Part shown: piece by piece, positions 1 to 8,835 of the stretch
How positions within the stretch are numbered: the stretch's first letter is position 1
Layout: each line of letters opens with the position of its first letter
Assembly (NCBI GenBank): GCA_016839635.1
Contig: JAEOTV010000012.1
Span: 1-45,981, forward strand
DNA from: Promethearchaeota archaeon
GTDB lineage: Archaea > Asgardarchaeota > Lokiarchaeia > Sigynarchaeales > SOKP01
DNA length: 45,981 nt
Reading direction: 5' to 3'
Notes under the pieces: model-generated
What the model saw: the letters and a program-made list of their open reading frames with translations, nothing else
Told to the model about the DNA's origin: nothing
The model's database searches: none
Translations under genes and position numbers: made by a program

Positions 1-39
1 ATTCGTAATTGGGCTAAAGAATTAGCTGGTATGATTTAA
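1..39 (+). CDS. C-terminal tail of a gene entering from the left
   Basis: Frame 1 is open from the window edge for 12 codons (ending NWAKELAGMI) and stops with TAA at 37-39. Three T-runs follow at once, as expected behind a real 3' end. The fragment is too short to name a family. Confidence 0.4.
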   Translation: MRNWAKELAGMI

Positions 40-47
40 ATTAAAAA

Positions 48-78
48 TTTTTTTTCTAATTTTTTTTATTCTTTTTTT
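48..78 (+). terminator. T-run terminator cluster
   Basis: Three runs of 7-8 T (48-55, 60-67, 72-78) follow the stop codon at 37-39 and lie 100 bases before the next gene. Oligo-T tracts on the coding strand are the usual archaeal intrinsic termination signal. No strong hairpin is needed or seen. Confidence 0.55.
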
Positions 79-179
79 AACTAAGTTAAATAAGATTTAA
101 TTCTAAGGTCTCATTAAATCATCCATAGTTTAAAATTATCAATTCAATTAAATTTCTAAAATTAATTGAGTGAAAATCT

Positions 180-2360
180 ATGATTTTAGCAGAAATGAAA
201 TATGAAATCGATGAAGTCCAAAAGGGTTATGCTAATAGAACATTATATATCAATTTATCTAAAAATGAGATTATGATAAAGCCTGTCACCAATGAAATGA
301 AAGAAAAGTTCATTGGGGGTAAAGGATTTGATTTATGGTTAATGTGGAACTCTATACCTAAAGATAGGTTAGTTAAATGGGATGATCCTGAAAATGAGAT
401 ATGTATTTCCTCAGGTCCATTAGGAGGAAGTATTTTTTATCCAGGTTCGGGTAAATCAATTGTGACTTCTATATCTCCTTTAACAGGAATAATAGTAGAT
501 AGTAATGTAGGTGGCTATTTTGGTCCTTATCTTAAATTTTCAGGATTTGATGCCCTTGAAATTCAAGGAAAAGCTGAAAACGATATAGTAATTTATATTG
601 ATGGAATAGAAGGTCTAGTCCAAATTGCTAAAGTAGAAGACTCAGACGGACTATCAGAATATTCCCATGAACTCACTCAACAATTAACAGAAAAATATGC
701 TAAGGATGATGCAGAAAAAAGGCAAATCTCAGTTGTAAGTAGTGGTCCAGCAGCAAAACACTCAAAATGGGGCATGTTAAATTTCTCTTGGTATACAACC
801 ACACGCAAGCATGCTTCGGTTAAACAAGCTGGGAGAGGAGGAATAGGAACTGTATTTGCTGATAAACGCATTAGCGCACTAGTTTGTCGTTCTCCAAGGG
901 TAACAATAAAATCAAATAATCCAGCAGATCTAGAGGCAGCTCGAGAACTGGGTAAAATACACAGTAAAGAAATTATAGATATTGATCCCTCACAGAATGA
1001 AATGAGGAGAGTTGGGACTGGATATCTACCAGATATTATGAATGTAGTTGATCTGCTTCCAACTGAAAATTTCCGGTTTGGATCTCATAAAGAAATCAAA
1101 GATAAAAATATACCATATAATCGTGAAGAGATGCGAAAAGTTTATCATGTAAAAGAGGGTACAGATGGATGTTGGATAGGTTGTACAATGAGCTGTTCAC
1201 ATTATACATTAGGACATAAAGTTTTGACAGGTCCATTTAAAGGCCAGGAAGTTATTGTTGAGGGTCCTGAATATGAAACCATAGCTGGTTGCGGTTCAAA
1301 CTGGGGTGTATGGGATGTAAAATGGGTTCTTGAAGTTAATTTTTATTGTGATACGTATGGACTAGATACAATTTCAGTAGGTACGGGAATAGGGTTCGTA
1401 ATGGAATGTTATGAGGAAGGAATACTAAACCAAGAAATAACGGGAGGTCTTGATTTGAACTTTGGAAACGCTGATGCTGCTTTAGAACTTCTTCATCAAA
1501 TGGCACAAGGAGAAGGCTTTGGTGTTATCGTCGGTAAAGGAATAAGAGAGATGAAGAAATTTTTCGCTGAAAATTATAATGGGGATCCTCAATTTCTTCA
1601 AGATATTGGGATGGAACATAAAGGTTTGGAATTTTCAGAATATATAACAAAGGAATCTCTTGCTCAACAAGGTGGATATGGATTTGCACTTAAAGGACCT
1701 CAACATGATGAAGCATGGTTAATTTTTGAAGATATGGTAAGGAATACAATCCCAACCTTTGAAGATAAAGCTAAAGCGTTACGTTGGTTTCCCTATTGGC
1801 GTACTTGGTTCGGATTAAATGGACTTTGTAAATTGCCATGGAATGACGCAATAGGACCTCAGAATAAAGAGCTTCCTGTAAAAGATCCTAATACAGGAGA
1901 ACTTCTCCAAGCGAGGATACCTTATCATGTTGAATGGTATGCCAAATATTTTTCAGCTGTTACAGGTATGTACTCAACTCCAGAAGATCTTATTACTATG
2001 TCAGAAAGAGTTTACAATTTCCAAAGAATTTTTAATATACGATTAGGCCAAGGTTTACGTGAAGGTGACTCAAATTTTCCTTATAGAGCAATGGGTCCTG
2101 TAACACCGTTAGAATACGAAAGTCGTCAAGAGAGATATGATACTCAGCTTCAAGAGTTAGGATTTGATATCTATGATAAAAATACAGAAGATAAGATAAA
2201 AATTCTAAGGAAACATAGAGAAGCGCAGTATATTAAACTCCAGGCTGCTGTTTATAAAGAAAGGGGATGGAATCAAAATGGTTGTCCTACAATAGAAAAA
2301 GTAAGAGAATTAGGAATTGATAACGCAGATATCATTTCTGTAATTAAACCACATCAATAA
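180..2360 (+). CDS. Long aldehyde:ferredoxin oxidoreductase family protein (tungsten)
   Basis: Tungstopterin enzyme of the AOR family, expected to oxidise an aldehyde to a carboxylate with ferredoxin as acceptor, or to run in reverse. The N-terminal third carries the AOR_N pterin-binding pattern (GPLGGSIFYPGSGKS, then SPLTG). The 4Fe-4S ligands look like Cys331, Cys335, Cys339 and Cys550 (GLCKLPWND). The first three are spaced CX3CX3C, whereas classical AOR (and the second AOR at 40164-42044) has CX2CX3C. At 726 aa it is about 100 residues longer than typical AOR, with the extra length near the C-terminus. Substrate cannot be told; it might belong to another AOR subfamily such as the BamB-like or WOR-type group. 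The ATG at 180 has a GAGTGA-type site about 8 bases upstream; Met6 is an alternative start. A Cys-rich gene follows on the same strand. Confidence 0.85.
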   Translation: MILAEMKYEIDEVQKGYANRTLYINLSKNEIMIKPVTNEMKEKFIGGKGFDLWLMWNSIPKDRLVKWDDPENEICISSGPLGGSIFYPGSGKSIVTSISPLTGIIVDSNVGGYFGPYLKFSGFDALEIQGKAENDIVIYIDGIEGLVQIAKVEDSDGLSEYSHELTQQLTEKYAKDDAEKRQISVVSSGPAAKHSKWGMLNFSWYTTTRKHASVKQAGRGGIGTVFADKRISALVCRSPRVTIKSNNPADLEAARELGKIHSKEIIDIDPSQNEMRRVGTGYLPDIMNVVDLLPTENFRFGSHKEIKDKNIPYNREEMRKVYHVKEGTDGCWIGCTMSCSHYTLGHKVLTGPFKGQEVIVEGPEYETIAGCGSNWGVWDVKWVLEVNFYCDTYGLDTISVGTGIGFVMECYEEGILNQEITGGLDLNFGNADAALELLHQMAQGEGFGVIVGKGIREMKKFFAENYNGDPQFLQDIGMEHKGLEFSEYITKESLAQQGGYGFALKGPQHDEAWLIFEDMVRNTIPTFEDKAKALRWFPYWRTWFGLNGLCKLPWNDAIGPQNKELPVKDPNTGELLQARIPYHVEWYAKYFSAVTGMYSTPEDLITMSERVYNFQRIFNIRLGQGLREGDSNFPYRAMGPVTPLEYESRQERYDTQLQELGFDIYDKNTEDKIKILRKHREAQYIKLQAAVYKERGWNQNGCPTIEKVRELGIDNADIISVIKPHQ

Positions 2361-2479
2361 ATTATAAATTTTTGCATTAAACCAAACCCAATCTTAATTT
2401 TTTCCATAATTGTACATTATTTTCTCTAATAGCTATATTTATAATAATTTTAATATTTCATTTATAGAGGTAAGTTTAA

Positions 2480-2917
2480 ATGGCTGAAGAAATAATAGGT
2501 ATAGCTGAAAAGGAATTTAGGGAGCTTAATGAGAAAGAGAAATGGCAATTAATGCAGACTATAAAAACAATCCTACAGGATCTGATGATCAAAGCAGAAA
2601 AGAATTGTGAAAAATGTGAACATAATCTGCTTTCCGTTGATGATATTAATATAGATTTATTTTTTCAAGACTGGCGTTCATGTGCTGAACATTGTAATGA
2701 ATGTGATGAAGAAGAGAAAAGAAATATGTGTCAGCTACAATTTGAATTAATGAATCATATTGCTAATAGTCTACTTGAACTCCAAAGAAAACAAAATGTA
2801 CTTACTCAAATTGTACTTAAACAGGATGAAACAGGTAGTAAATTGTTGAAGGATTTCATGAAAAAGAAAGAAGATTCTAATAAAAAAGATAAGGATTCAA
2901 ATAATATGTTTCAATAA
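2480..2917 (+). CDS. Small Cys-rich protein with charged C-terminal helix
   Basis: Not recognised as a named family. The 145-residue protein has a helical N-terminus, then a cluster of seven cysteines between about residues 43 and 85: a CEKC pair, then CAEHCNEC and a further Cys. After that comes a long predicted helix and a tail of about 25 mostly Lys/Asp/Ser residues. The cysteines could hold zinc or an iron-sulfur cluster. A GAGGT ribosome site 9 bases before the ATG supports this start. It lies 119 bases downstream of the long AOR on the same strand, so an accessory or electron-transfer role with that enzyme is possible but is only inferred from position. Confidence 0.7.
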   Translation: MAEEIIGIAEKEFRELNEKEKWQLMQTIKTILQDLMIKAEKNCEKCEHNLLSVDDINIDLFFQDWRSCAEHCNECDEEEKRNMCQLQFELMNHIANSLLELQRKQNVLTQIVLKQDETGSKLLKDFMKKKEDSNKKDKDSNNMFQ

Positions 2918-2921
2918 AATC

Positions 2922-2963
2922 TTTTTTGTTTTTTTTTAAGTAAAGAAGATCTTAGATCTTTTT
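2922..2963 (+). terminator. T-run plus hairpin terminator
   Basis: A T-rich tract (2922-2937) follows the stop codon at 2915-2917. Just after it, AAGATC at 2946-2951 can pair with GATCTT at 2955-2960 around a TTA loop, and the stem extends outward by one G-U and two A-U pairs into a short T-run. This fits transcription ending between the Cys-rich gene and the ThiC-like gene. Confidence 0.5.
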
Positions 2964-3121
2964 AAATATAAATAGTAAAAGTGTCAATCTTATCCTTCTA
3001 AACTAATATTAAAGAACTAAATTATTTATTAAGTCACTGTATTAATTAAAATGGTAAAGATTTAATGCATTTCATCTTTTTATTTAATTTGTAAGATATC
3101 AAATATCAAACATGAATTAAT

Positions 3122-4393
3122 ATGACTATTTTGGAAGAAGCTTTAAAGGGAAATATTACAGACGATTTTATACAGGTTGCTAATGAAGAAAAGGTGAATA
3201 TTAACACAATCATAAAAACAATTTCAAAAGGACAAGCTGTAATCTTAAAAAGAATAAATTCTAAGCCTGTAGGTATTGGTTTTCCTTTTAGAACAAAGAT
3301 CAATGTTAACATGGGAACATCCACATCATTGGTAAATATTGATACAGAATTAGAAAAAGTTAAAATTGCCGAGAAATTTGGAGCAGATACGTTGTCAGAT
3401 TTATCAATGGGAGGCAATATTGACTTAATTAGGAAAAAAATCTTAAATACGTCAAGTGTTCCAATAACTACTGTCCCTATATATCAAGCTATAACCGAAG
3501 CAAACTCAATTGAAGTTATCACTGATGAATTAATTTTTAAAGTTGTTGAAAAACACTTAAAAGATGGAATTAGTTCTTTAGTTATCCATTCTGGCTTTAC
3601 ACTTGAAAATTTAAACCGTATGAAAGGGAAGAGGATCATGGGAATGGTCTCTAAAGGAGGCTCATATACAGCAACTTATATGGTCAATCAAGTAGTAGAA
3701 AATCCATTTTTAAAAAATTTCGATTATCTCCTTGAAATGCTTAAAAATTATGATTGTGTATTAAATCTAGGAAATGCTATGAGAAGTGGTTGTATTCATG
3801 ATAAAATTGATGAGTTTCAACTCGCTGAAATAAAGCAAAATGCAAAACTTGCGAAGAGAGCCAATAAAAAAGGAGTGCAAGTTATAATTGAAAGCTTAGG
3901 AGGTCATACTTTGGCAAAGGATTTAATAAAATATCTAAAAATATTTAAAAGAATGACGAATAACAGGCCTTTGTTTGTTTCAGGACCAATTCCAACAGAT
4001 TATGCACCCGGCTATGATCATATTGCTGCTGCTATTGGAGGTGCGTTTGCTTCTAGTTTTGGGGCCGATTATTTATGTGCAATTACTCCAGCAGAACATC
4101 TTTGCTTGCCTTCCGTTGACGATATTAAAAAAGGATTATTAGCCTGTCGTATTGCTGCTCATGTGGGGGATTCTTTTAAATTTGGTTTAAATCATTTATT
4201 TAATGACGATCTTCATCTTTCCAACTACCGATTTCAAAAAAATTGGCAAAAACAATTTGAGTGTAGTATTGATCCTACTGAACCACAAAAAAAGCATCCT
4301 ATTAGTGAAGATATCTGTTCAATGTGTGGAAAATATTGTGCGTTATCAATCTCACAAAAGCTTTTTAATAATAAATCATCAAAAAAATTTTAA
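3122..4393 (+). CDS. Divergent ThiC-family radical SAM protein
   Basis: Member of the ThiC fold. True ThiC turns aminoimidazole ribotide (AIR) into HMP-phosphate for thiamine. The paralogue BzaF turns AIR into 5-hydroxybenzimidazole for the cobamide lower ligand. ThiC-like hallmarks here are TVPIYQA, the SKGGS loop, APGYDHI and ITPAEHL (the His residues used for metal binding in ThiC), and a C-terminal Cys cluster CSMCGKYC. Differences: the cluster is CX2CX3C rather than CX2CX4C, the ThiC EGPGHVP motif reads ESLGGHT, and the GDGLRPGC loop reads GNAMRSGC. Length (423 aa) is normal for the family. The substituted active-site motifs argue for a specialised paralogue. BzaF-like activity is attractive in a window full of B12 enzymes but is not proven. 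No TPP or cobalamin riboswitch was seen upstream. Confidence 0.8.
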   Translation: MTILEEALKGNITDDFIQVANEEKVNINTIIKTISKGQAVILKRINSKPVGIGFPFRTKINVNMGTSTSLVNIDTELEKVKIAEKFGADTLSDLSMGGNIDLIRKKILNTSSVPITTVPIYQAITEANSIEVITDELIFKVVEKHLKDGISSLVIHSGFTLENLNRMKGKRIMGMVSKGGSYTATYMVNQVVENPFLKNFDYLLEMLKNYDCVLNLGNAMRSGCIHDKIDEFQLAEIKQNAKLAKRANKKGVQVIIESLGGHTLAKDLIKYLKIFKRMTNNRPLFVSGPIPTDYAPGYDHIAAAIGGAFASSFGADYLCAITPAEHLCLPSVDDIKKGLLACRIAAHVGDSFKFGLNHLFNDDLHLSNYRFQKNWQKQFECSIDPTEPQKKHPISEDICSMCGKYCALSISQKLFNNKSSKKF

Positions 4394-4464
4394 TATATTA
4401 CTAATCTTTAATTTAAAGCTATTGTAATAAAAGTTAAAATTATAATATAAAAAAAAGAATCTAA

Positions 4465-6549
4465 ATGGAAGATATAACAAAGCATCCTATATTAGAGATT
4501 CCAAAAAGAAGAAAGATTAGTTTTAGTTTTGATGGCAAATCATTAATTGGGTTTGAAGGAATGGTTATATCATCGGCACTCTTTTTAAATAAAATTAAGG
4601 TGTTTGGTCATCATATAAAAGATAGTAGCCCACAAGGGATATTTTGCGCTAATGGTCAATGTGCTCAATGTAATGTAATAGTAAATGGTATTCCTGTAAA
4701 AGCATGTATGACACCTCTTAAAGAAAATATGGTGATAGAAAGTTGCAATGGTTTACCAAGGCTACCGGCTATTGATAAACCTGTAAATGTTGGAGATTCT
4801 GAAATTATTGACACCGAAGTGCTCGTGATTGGTGCTGGTCCAGCAGGATTATCAGCTACAAAAATTATAGGAGAAAATAATGTGAATGTAATTTTAATAG
4901 ATGACAAAGCTGAACTTGGTGGAAAATTGGTTCTTCAAACACATAAGTTTTTTGGATCACAGAAAGATGTTTATGCGGGAAACCGAGGAATAGATATTGC
5001 GAAAATTTTAGGAAAATCAGTAAAATCTTTATCAAATGTTAAAATTTGGTTAAATTCTGTTTGTTTAGCAGTATTTAGTGATGGATTAGTTGGTATTTTA
5101 AAAGAAAATAAAGAGTATGCATTGATAAAACCTAAGTATTTGTTAATTGCCACTGGCGCTCGAGAAAAAATGCTAGTTTTCCCGGGAAATACATTACCCG
5201 GGGTATATGGTGCTGGAGCTTTTCAAACTTTAGTTAATCGTGATTTAATAAAAGCTGCAGATAAGATTTTTATTGTGGGAGGTGGAAATGTAGGACTTAT
5301 TGCTGGTTATCATGCAATTCAGGCTGGAATAGATGTAGTTGGCTTAATTGAAGCATTACCTCAATGTGGTGGATATAGAGTCCATGAAGATAAACTTAGA
5401 AGATTGGGTGTTCCAATCTATACGAAATACACGATTGTGTCTGCCAATGGAGAAACTTCAGCAGAATCTATAACGATCGCTCAAATTGATAGAGATTTTA
5501 ATATTATACCTGAAACTAAAAAGACTTTTGAATGTGATACTATTTTAATTGCTGTAGGTTTAAATCCCGTTGATGAATTTTATCATAAAGCAAAAGAATT
5601 TGGATTTAAAGTGTGGGTAGCTGGTGATGCTCAAGAAATCGCAGAAGCTTCTGCAGCTATATTTACTGGAAAAATTGAAGGATTAAAGATTCTTCAGAAA
5701 ATTGGAATTCAAATTTCAGAAGGCATTAATGAATTAGAAACGTTTGCTAAAGTTATGAAGGCTAAACCTCCCCAACCTATTGATATAGATATTAAATTTA
5801 AAGAAGAAGGTATTTATCCCGTTTTTTATTGTAATCAAGAAATTCCATGCAACCCTTGTACTTCAGTATGTGAACAACAGCAAATTGAGACTATAGATGA
5901 TTTGATTACTCAAATACCATATTTTAAAGGTGAACAAGATTGTATTGGATGTGGTAAATGCGTAGCTGTTTGTCCAGGATTAGCTGTAGTATTAATTGAT
6001 TATAGAAAAGATAAAGAAAATCCATATGTAACTTTTCCTTTTGAACTTACAGAAAAGAAATTAGAAAGGGGGCAAGAAGTATTTGTTACAAGTAATGAAG
6101 AAGAGTTAGGAAAATATGAAATTCACAGAACTCGAATTTTGAAAGAATTTCCTAAAACTCAATTAGTTACTATCAAATTACCTTCTGAAGTAGCAAAAAA
6201 GGCTGTAGCGATTAAACTATATAAGAATAAATTTATTGAACCAACAGATCTATATCAAAAACCATTCACCGATAATGAAATTATTGTATGCAGATGTGAA
6301 CGTGTTTCAGTAGGAGAAATTCGAAATTGGATACGGTCAGGAGTAAGAGACTTCAATGAATTAAAAGCTTTAACTAAAGTTGGGATGGGAGCATGCGGTG
6401 GAAAGACATGTACACCTCTAATTGAGAGAATATTTCGAGAAGAGGGAATATCAACTGATGAGATTATACCAGGCACTAAACGTCCTTTATTTATTGAAGT
6501 CCCTTTGGGCATATTTGCTAGTGCTAAAGATAAGAAGGAGGAATCCTAA
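4465..6549 (+). CDS. Fused 2Fe-2S / FAD-NAD(P) / 4Fe-4S / BFD oxidoreductase, large subunit
   Basis: Large subunit of an amine or amino-acid dehydrogenase of the HcnAB / dye-linked proline dehydrogenase / octopine oxidase type. Domains in order: a plant-type 2Fe-2S domain (Cys61, 66, 69, 81); a pyridine-nucleotide-disulfide oxidoreductase with GAGPAG at about 123 and GGGNVG at about 272; a Cys-rich stretch (456-469); a 4Fe-4S motif CIGCGKCVAVC (493-503); and a C-terminal BFD-like 2Fe-2S domain (CRC at 609-611, then Cys644 and 649). In many relatives the 2Fe-2S part is a separate small subunit; here all parts are in one 694-residue chain. The stop codon abuts the ATG of the DAO-type partner, whose GGAGG site lies inside this gene. 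Such complexes oxidise proline, sarcosine, hydroxyproline or opines. The substrate here is unknown, though the ornithine genes downstream make a proline or ornithine-derived compound plausible. Confidence 0.85.
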   Translation: MEDITKHPILEIPKRRKISFSFDGKSLIGFEGMVISSALFLNKIKVFGHHIKDSSPQGIFCANGQCAQCNVIVNGIPVKACMTPLKENMVIESCNGLPRLPAIDKPVNVGDSEIIDTEVLVIGAGPAGLSATKIIGENNVNVILIDDKAELGGKLVLQTHKFFGSQKDVYAGNRGIDIAKILGKSVKSLSNVKIWLNSVCLAVFSDGLVGILKENKEYALIKPKYLLIATGAREKMLVFPGNTLPGVYGAGAFQTLVNRDLIKAADKIFIVGGGNVGLIAGYHAIQAGIDVVGLIEALPQCGGYRVHEDKLRRLGVPIYTKYTIVSANGETSAESITIAQIDRDFNIIPETKKTFECDTILIAVGLNPVDEFYHKAKEFGFKVWVAGDAQEIAEASAAIFTGKIEGLKILQKIGIQISEGINELETFAKVMKAKPPQPIDIDIKFKEEGIYPVFYCNQEIPCNPCTSVCEQQQIETIDDLITQIPYFKGEQDCIGCGKCVAVCPGLAVVLIDYRKDKENPYVTFPFELTEKKLERGQEVFVTSNEEELGKYEIHRTRILKEFPKTQLVTIKLPSEVAKKAVAIKLYKNKFIEPTDLYQKPFTDNEIIVCRCERVSVGEIRNWIRSGVRDFNELKALTKVGMGACGGKTCTPLIERIFREEGISTDEIIPGTKRPLFIEVPLGIFASAKDKKEES

Positions 6550-7716
6550 ATGGTTGAATACGATATTGTTATCATCGGTGCTGGAAGTGTTGGGGTTCCA
6601 ACTGCATTAGCTACTACAAATGATGGACTTAAAACGTTAGTTATAGATTCACTACCTTCAGTGGCACAAGCTGATAATAAACATGCTATTGGAGGTATCA
6701 GAGCTACTCATTCGCATAAAGGCAAGATTTGGTTATGCAAAAGATCAATTGATGTTTTCTCTACATGGGAAAAAAGATTTGGAGATGATATTTGGTGGTC
6801 TCAAGGGGGTTATACTTTCTTAGCTTATACCACAGAACATGAAAATCTATTAAAAGAAACAGTAAAACTTCAAAAAAGTTATGGATTGAATATTAATTTT
6901 GAAGATGCAGAAAAAATTAAGGAATTAATACCGGGCATCAATGGTAATGGGTTATTGGGTGGAACATATAGCCCAGAAGATGGAAATGCTTCGCCCCTAT
7001 TGTCTTTACATTCCTTTTATCGACAGTCAAAAGCTTTAGGAGCAATTTATCAATTTAATGAAAAAGTTATTGATATAATAAGCGAAAAAAATAAAGTAGT
7101 AGGCGTTAAGACTTCCAATGCTACATATAAAACAAAATCGGTTATCAATGCTGCCGGAGCCCATGCTAAAGAAATTGGTGCGATGGTTGATTTTAATATA
7201 CCAGTAGAACCGGAATCACATGAGGCGGGAATAACAGAACCTGTGAAAAATTTTTTTACGCCAATGGTAGTGGATATTAGACCCTGTATTGATGAAAAGT
7301 GTGGAGATTCTAAAAATTATTATTTTTATCAAAATAAAGAAGGAAAAATTATTTTTTGTTTAACTCCTAGCCCAAATATTCCAGGAATCGATCGTAGAGA
7401 AACAAGCTCATTCTTACCTCAAATCTCAAAAAGGATGATAGAACTTCTGCCACGTTTAAGGAATATAAAAGTAAGAAGAACATGGCGTGGATTATACCCT
7501 ATGACCCTAGATGGAAATCCAATTGTTGGAAAAGTTGATGAAATCGAAGGATATATTAATGCCGTAGGAATGTGTGGTCAAGGCTTCATGTTAGGTCCAG
7601 GATTAGGAGAGCTTCTAAGCCGTATTTTAACAGAAAAGTTAACTTCAAGAGATAATGAAATTTTAGAATCTCTTTCATATAAACGCGATTTTGGTGTTAA
7701 GGAGGAGTTAAAATAA
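6550..7716 (+). CDS. DAO-type FAD oxidoreductase, catalytic subunit
   Basis: FAD-dependent amine or amino-acid dehydrogenase of the D-amino-acid oxidase/GlyDH fold, 388 aa. It carries the N-terminal dinucleotide-binding motif IIGAGSVGVPTAL and a C-terminal FAD-closing segment around GMCGQGFMLGPGLGE. It starts directly after the stop codon of the fused iron-sulfur flavoprotein, behind a GGAGG ribosome site at 6537-6541, so the two are surely co-translated and should form an alpha/beta complex. By analogy with archaeal dye-linked L-proline dehydrogenase and opine oxidases, this subunit oxidises the C-N bond and hands electrons to the large subunit. Exact substrate is not readable from sequence. 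Confidence 0.82.
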   Translation: MVEYDIVIIGAGSVGVPTALATTNDGLKTLVIDSLPSVAQADNKHAIGGIRATHSHKGKIWLCKRSIDVFSTWEKRFGDDIWWSQGGYTFLAYTTEHENLLKETVKLQKSYGLNINFEDAEKIKELIPGINGNGLLGGTYSPEDGNASPLLSLHSFYRQSKALGAIYQFNEKVIDIISEKNKVVGVKTSNATYKTKSVINAAGAHAKEIGAMVDFNIPVEPESHEAGITEPVKNFFTPMVVDIRPCIDEKCGDSKNYYFYQNKEGKIIFCLTPSPNIPGIDRRETSSFLPQISKRMIELLPRLRNIKVRRTWRGLYPMTLDGNPIVGKVDEIEGYINAVGMCGQGFMLGPGLGELLSRILTEKLTSRDNEILESLSYKRDFGVKEELK

Positions 7717-7751
7717 GAACCATATATCTTGATTTAAATCTAATCTTTCTT

Positions 7752-7760
7752 TTTTATATT
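7752..7760 (+). promoter_or_regulatory. Probable TATA box of the OTC-like gene
   Basis: TTTTATATT is centred about 27 bases before the ATG at 7784. With the usual archaeal TATA-to-start distance, transcription would begin at or next to the ATG, giving a leaderless mRNA. This agrees with the absence of a ribosome site. Confidence 0.4.
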
Positions 7761-7783
7761 CAATTAAAATTAATAATTTTAAA

Positions 7784-8725
7784 ATGTTAAAAATGGTTCG
7801 ACACCTTTTAAAAGTCTCTGATTTTTCAAAAGCAGAATGTGAAAAGGTTATTAATAAATCAATTGAGATCAAGAAAAATACTAAAAATTACAGCTCTATT
7901 TTAGAAGGAGAAACCTTGCTTATGCTATTTGAGAAACCTTCCCTAAGAACTAGAATCTCTTTTGAGACAGGTATGCAACAATTAGGAGGACATGCTATAT
8001 TTTACTCAATAAAAGATTCACCTTTAGGTAAAAAAGAGAATATATCTGACACTGCAAAAGTTGCCTCTCGATTTGTTAATATCATTGCTGCTCGTGTGTT
8101 CAAACGACAAGACATTTGGGATTTAGCTAAATATGCCGATGTCCCTATTATAAATATGTTGGATGATTTCGCACACCCCTGTCAAATTTTAGGAGATTTC
8201 CAAACAATAAAAGAGAAAAAGAATAGTTTAGAGAACATGAAGCTTTCTTATTATGGAGACGCTTATAATAATGTTACGTATGATCTAATGAGAATGTGTG
8301 CTATTTTTGGATGGAGAATGGATGTTGCTTGTCCAAAAGCTCCAGAATATTCACCTGAGCAAGCTGTTATTGAAGAAGTTTCAGAATTGTCTAAAGAAAC
8401 AGGAGCAGTAGTAAATATTGTTCATAATCCTCTAGAAGCTGCTCGAGATTCTGACGTTGTATACACTGATAGTTGGATGAGTTATGGAATACCTCAGGAG
8501 CAGGAAGAAGAAAGAAAAAGAGCATTTATGCCTTTTCAAGTTACATCATCAGTTATGAAATCAGCAAAATCAGATGCAGTATTTATGAATTGTTTGCCAG
8601 CAATGCGTGAATATGAACAAACAGCAGAGGTTATTGATGGGCCTCAATCAATAGTTTTTGATCAAGCTGAAAATAGATTACATATCCAAAAAGCAATCAT
8701 GCTCTTTTTAAGAGATAAATTTTAG
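7784..8725 (+). CDS. Ornithine carbamoyltransferase-like protein with altered substrate loops
   Basis: Aspartate/ornithine transcarbamylase family, 313 aa, full length. Carbamoyl-phosphate binding is intact: SLRTR at 53-57 and HPCQ at 131-134. The places that bind ornithine in true OTC differ: the SMG loop reads DSWMSYG (229-235), HCLP reads NCLP (269-272), and the GDGNNV-type segment reads GDAYNNVTYD (158-167). So carbamoyl transfer (or phosphorolysis of a carbamoyl compound) is well supported, but ornithine/citrulline as substrate is not. A transcarbamylase of the UTC or ureidoglycine type is an alternative. Carbamate kinase and ornithine aminotransferase lie 3-4 kb downstream, which points to catabolic use: a carbamoylated compound gives carbamoyl phosphate, which gives ATP. 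Met4 is an alternative start. Confidence 0.8.
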   Translation: MLKMVRHLLKVSDFSKAECEKVINKSIEIKKNTKNYSSILEGETLLMLFEKPSLRTRISFETGMQQLGGHAIFYSIKDSPLGKKENISDTAKVASRFVNIIAARVFKRQDIWDLAKYADVPIINMLDDFAHPCQILGDFQTIKEKKNSLENMKLSYYGDAYNNVTYDLMRMCAIFGWRMDVACPKAPEYSPEQAVIEEVSELSKETGAVVNIVHNPLEAARDSDVVYTDSWMSYGIPQEQEEERKRAFMPFQVTSSVMKSAKSDAVFMNCLPAMREYEQTAEVIDGPQSIVFDQAENRLHIQKAIMLFLRDKF

Positions 8726-8803
8726 ACTCAATCTGTTTTATTAGATTTATATAGATATTGATAATAATATCTATTATAATTAATGAGAATATTTAGAAAA
8801 GAT

Positions 8804-8826
8804 AAAACCCAGTTGGTTTTTTAAAG
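8804..8826 (+). terminator. Hairpin with T-run before the TPR gene
   Basis: AAAACC (8804-8809) can pair with GGTTTT (8815-8820) around a five-base loop, and two more T follow. The shape is that of a weak intrinsic terminator for the upstream transcarbamylase. It lies only about 15 bases before the next ATG, so it could instead be a leader structure. Confidence 0.35.
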
Positions 8827-8835
8827 AAATTCAAT

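Noticed and set aside
2918..3121. Possible TPP or cobalamin riboswitch before the ThiC-like gene
   Set aside because: None of the conserved riboswitch core words is present; the stretch only shows T-runs, a short hairpin and AT-rich DNA.
3106..3417. 103-codon minus-strand ORF over the start of the ThiC-like gene
   Set aside because: It is the antisense shadow of a conserved coding region, with no promoter or ribosome site.
4203..4427. 74-codon ORF overlapping the end of the ThiC-like gene
   Set aside because: It is a frame-shifted reading of the strongly supported ThiC-family frame and carries no motif.
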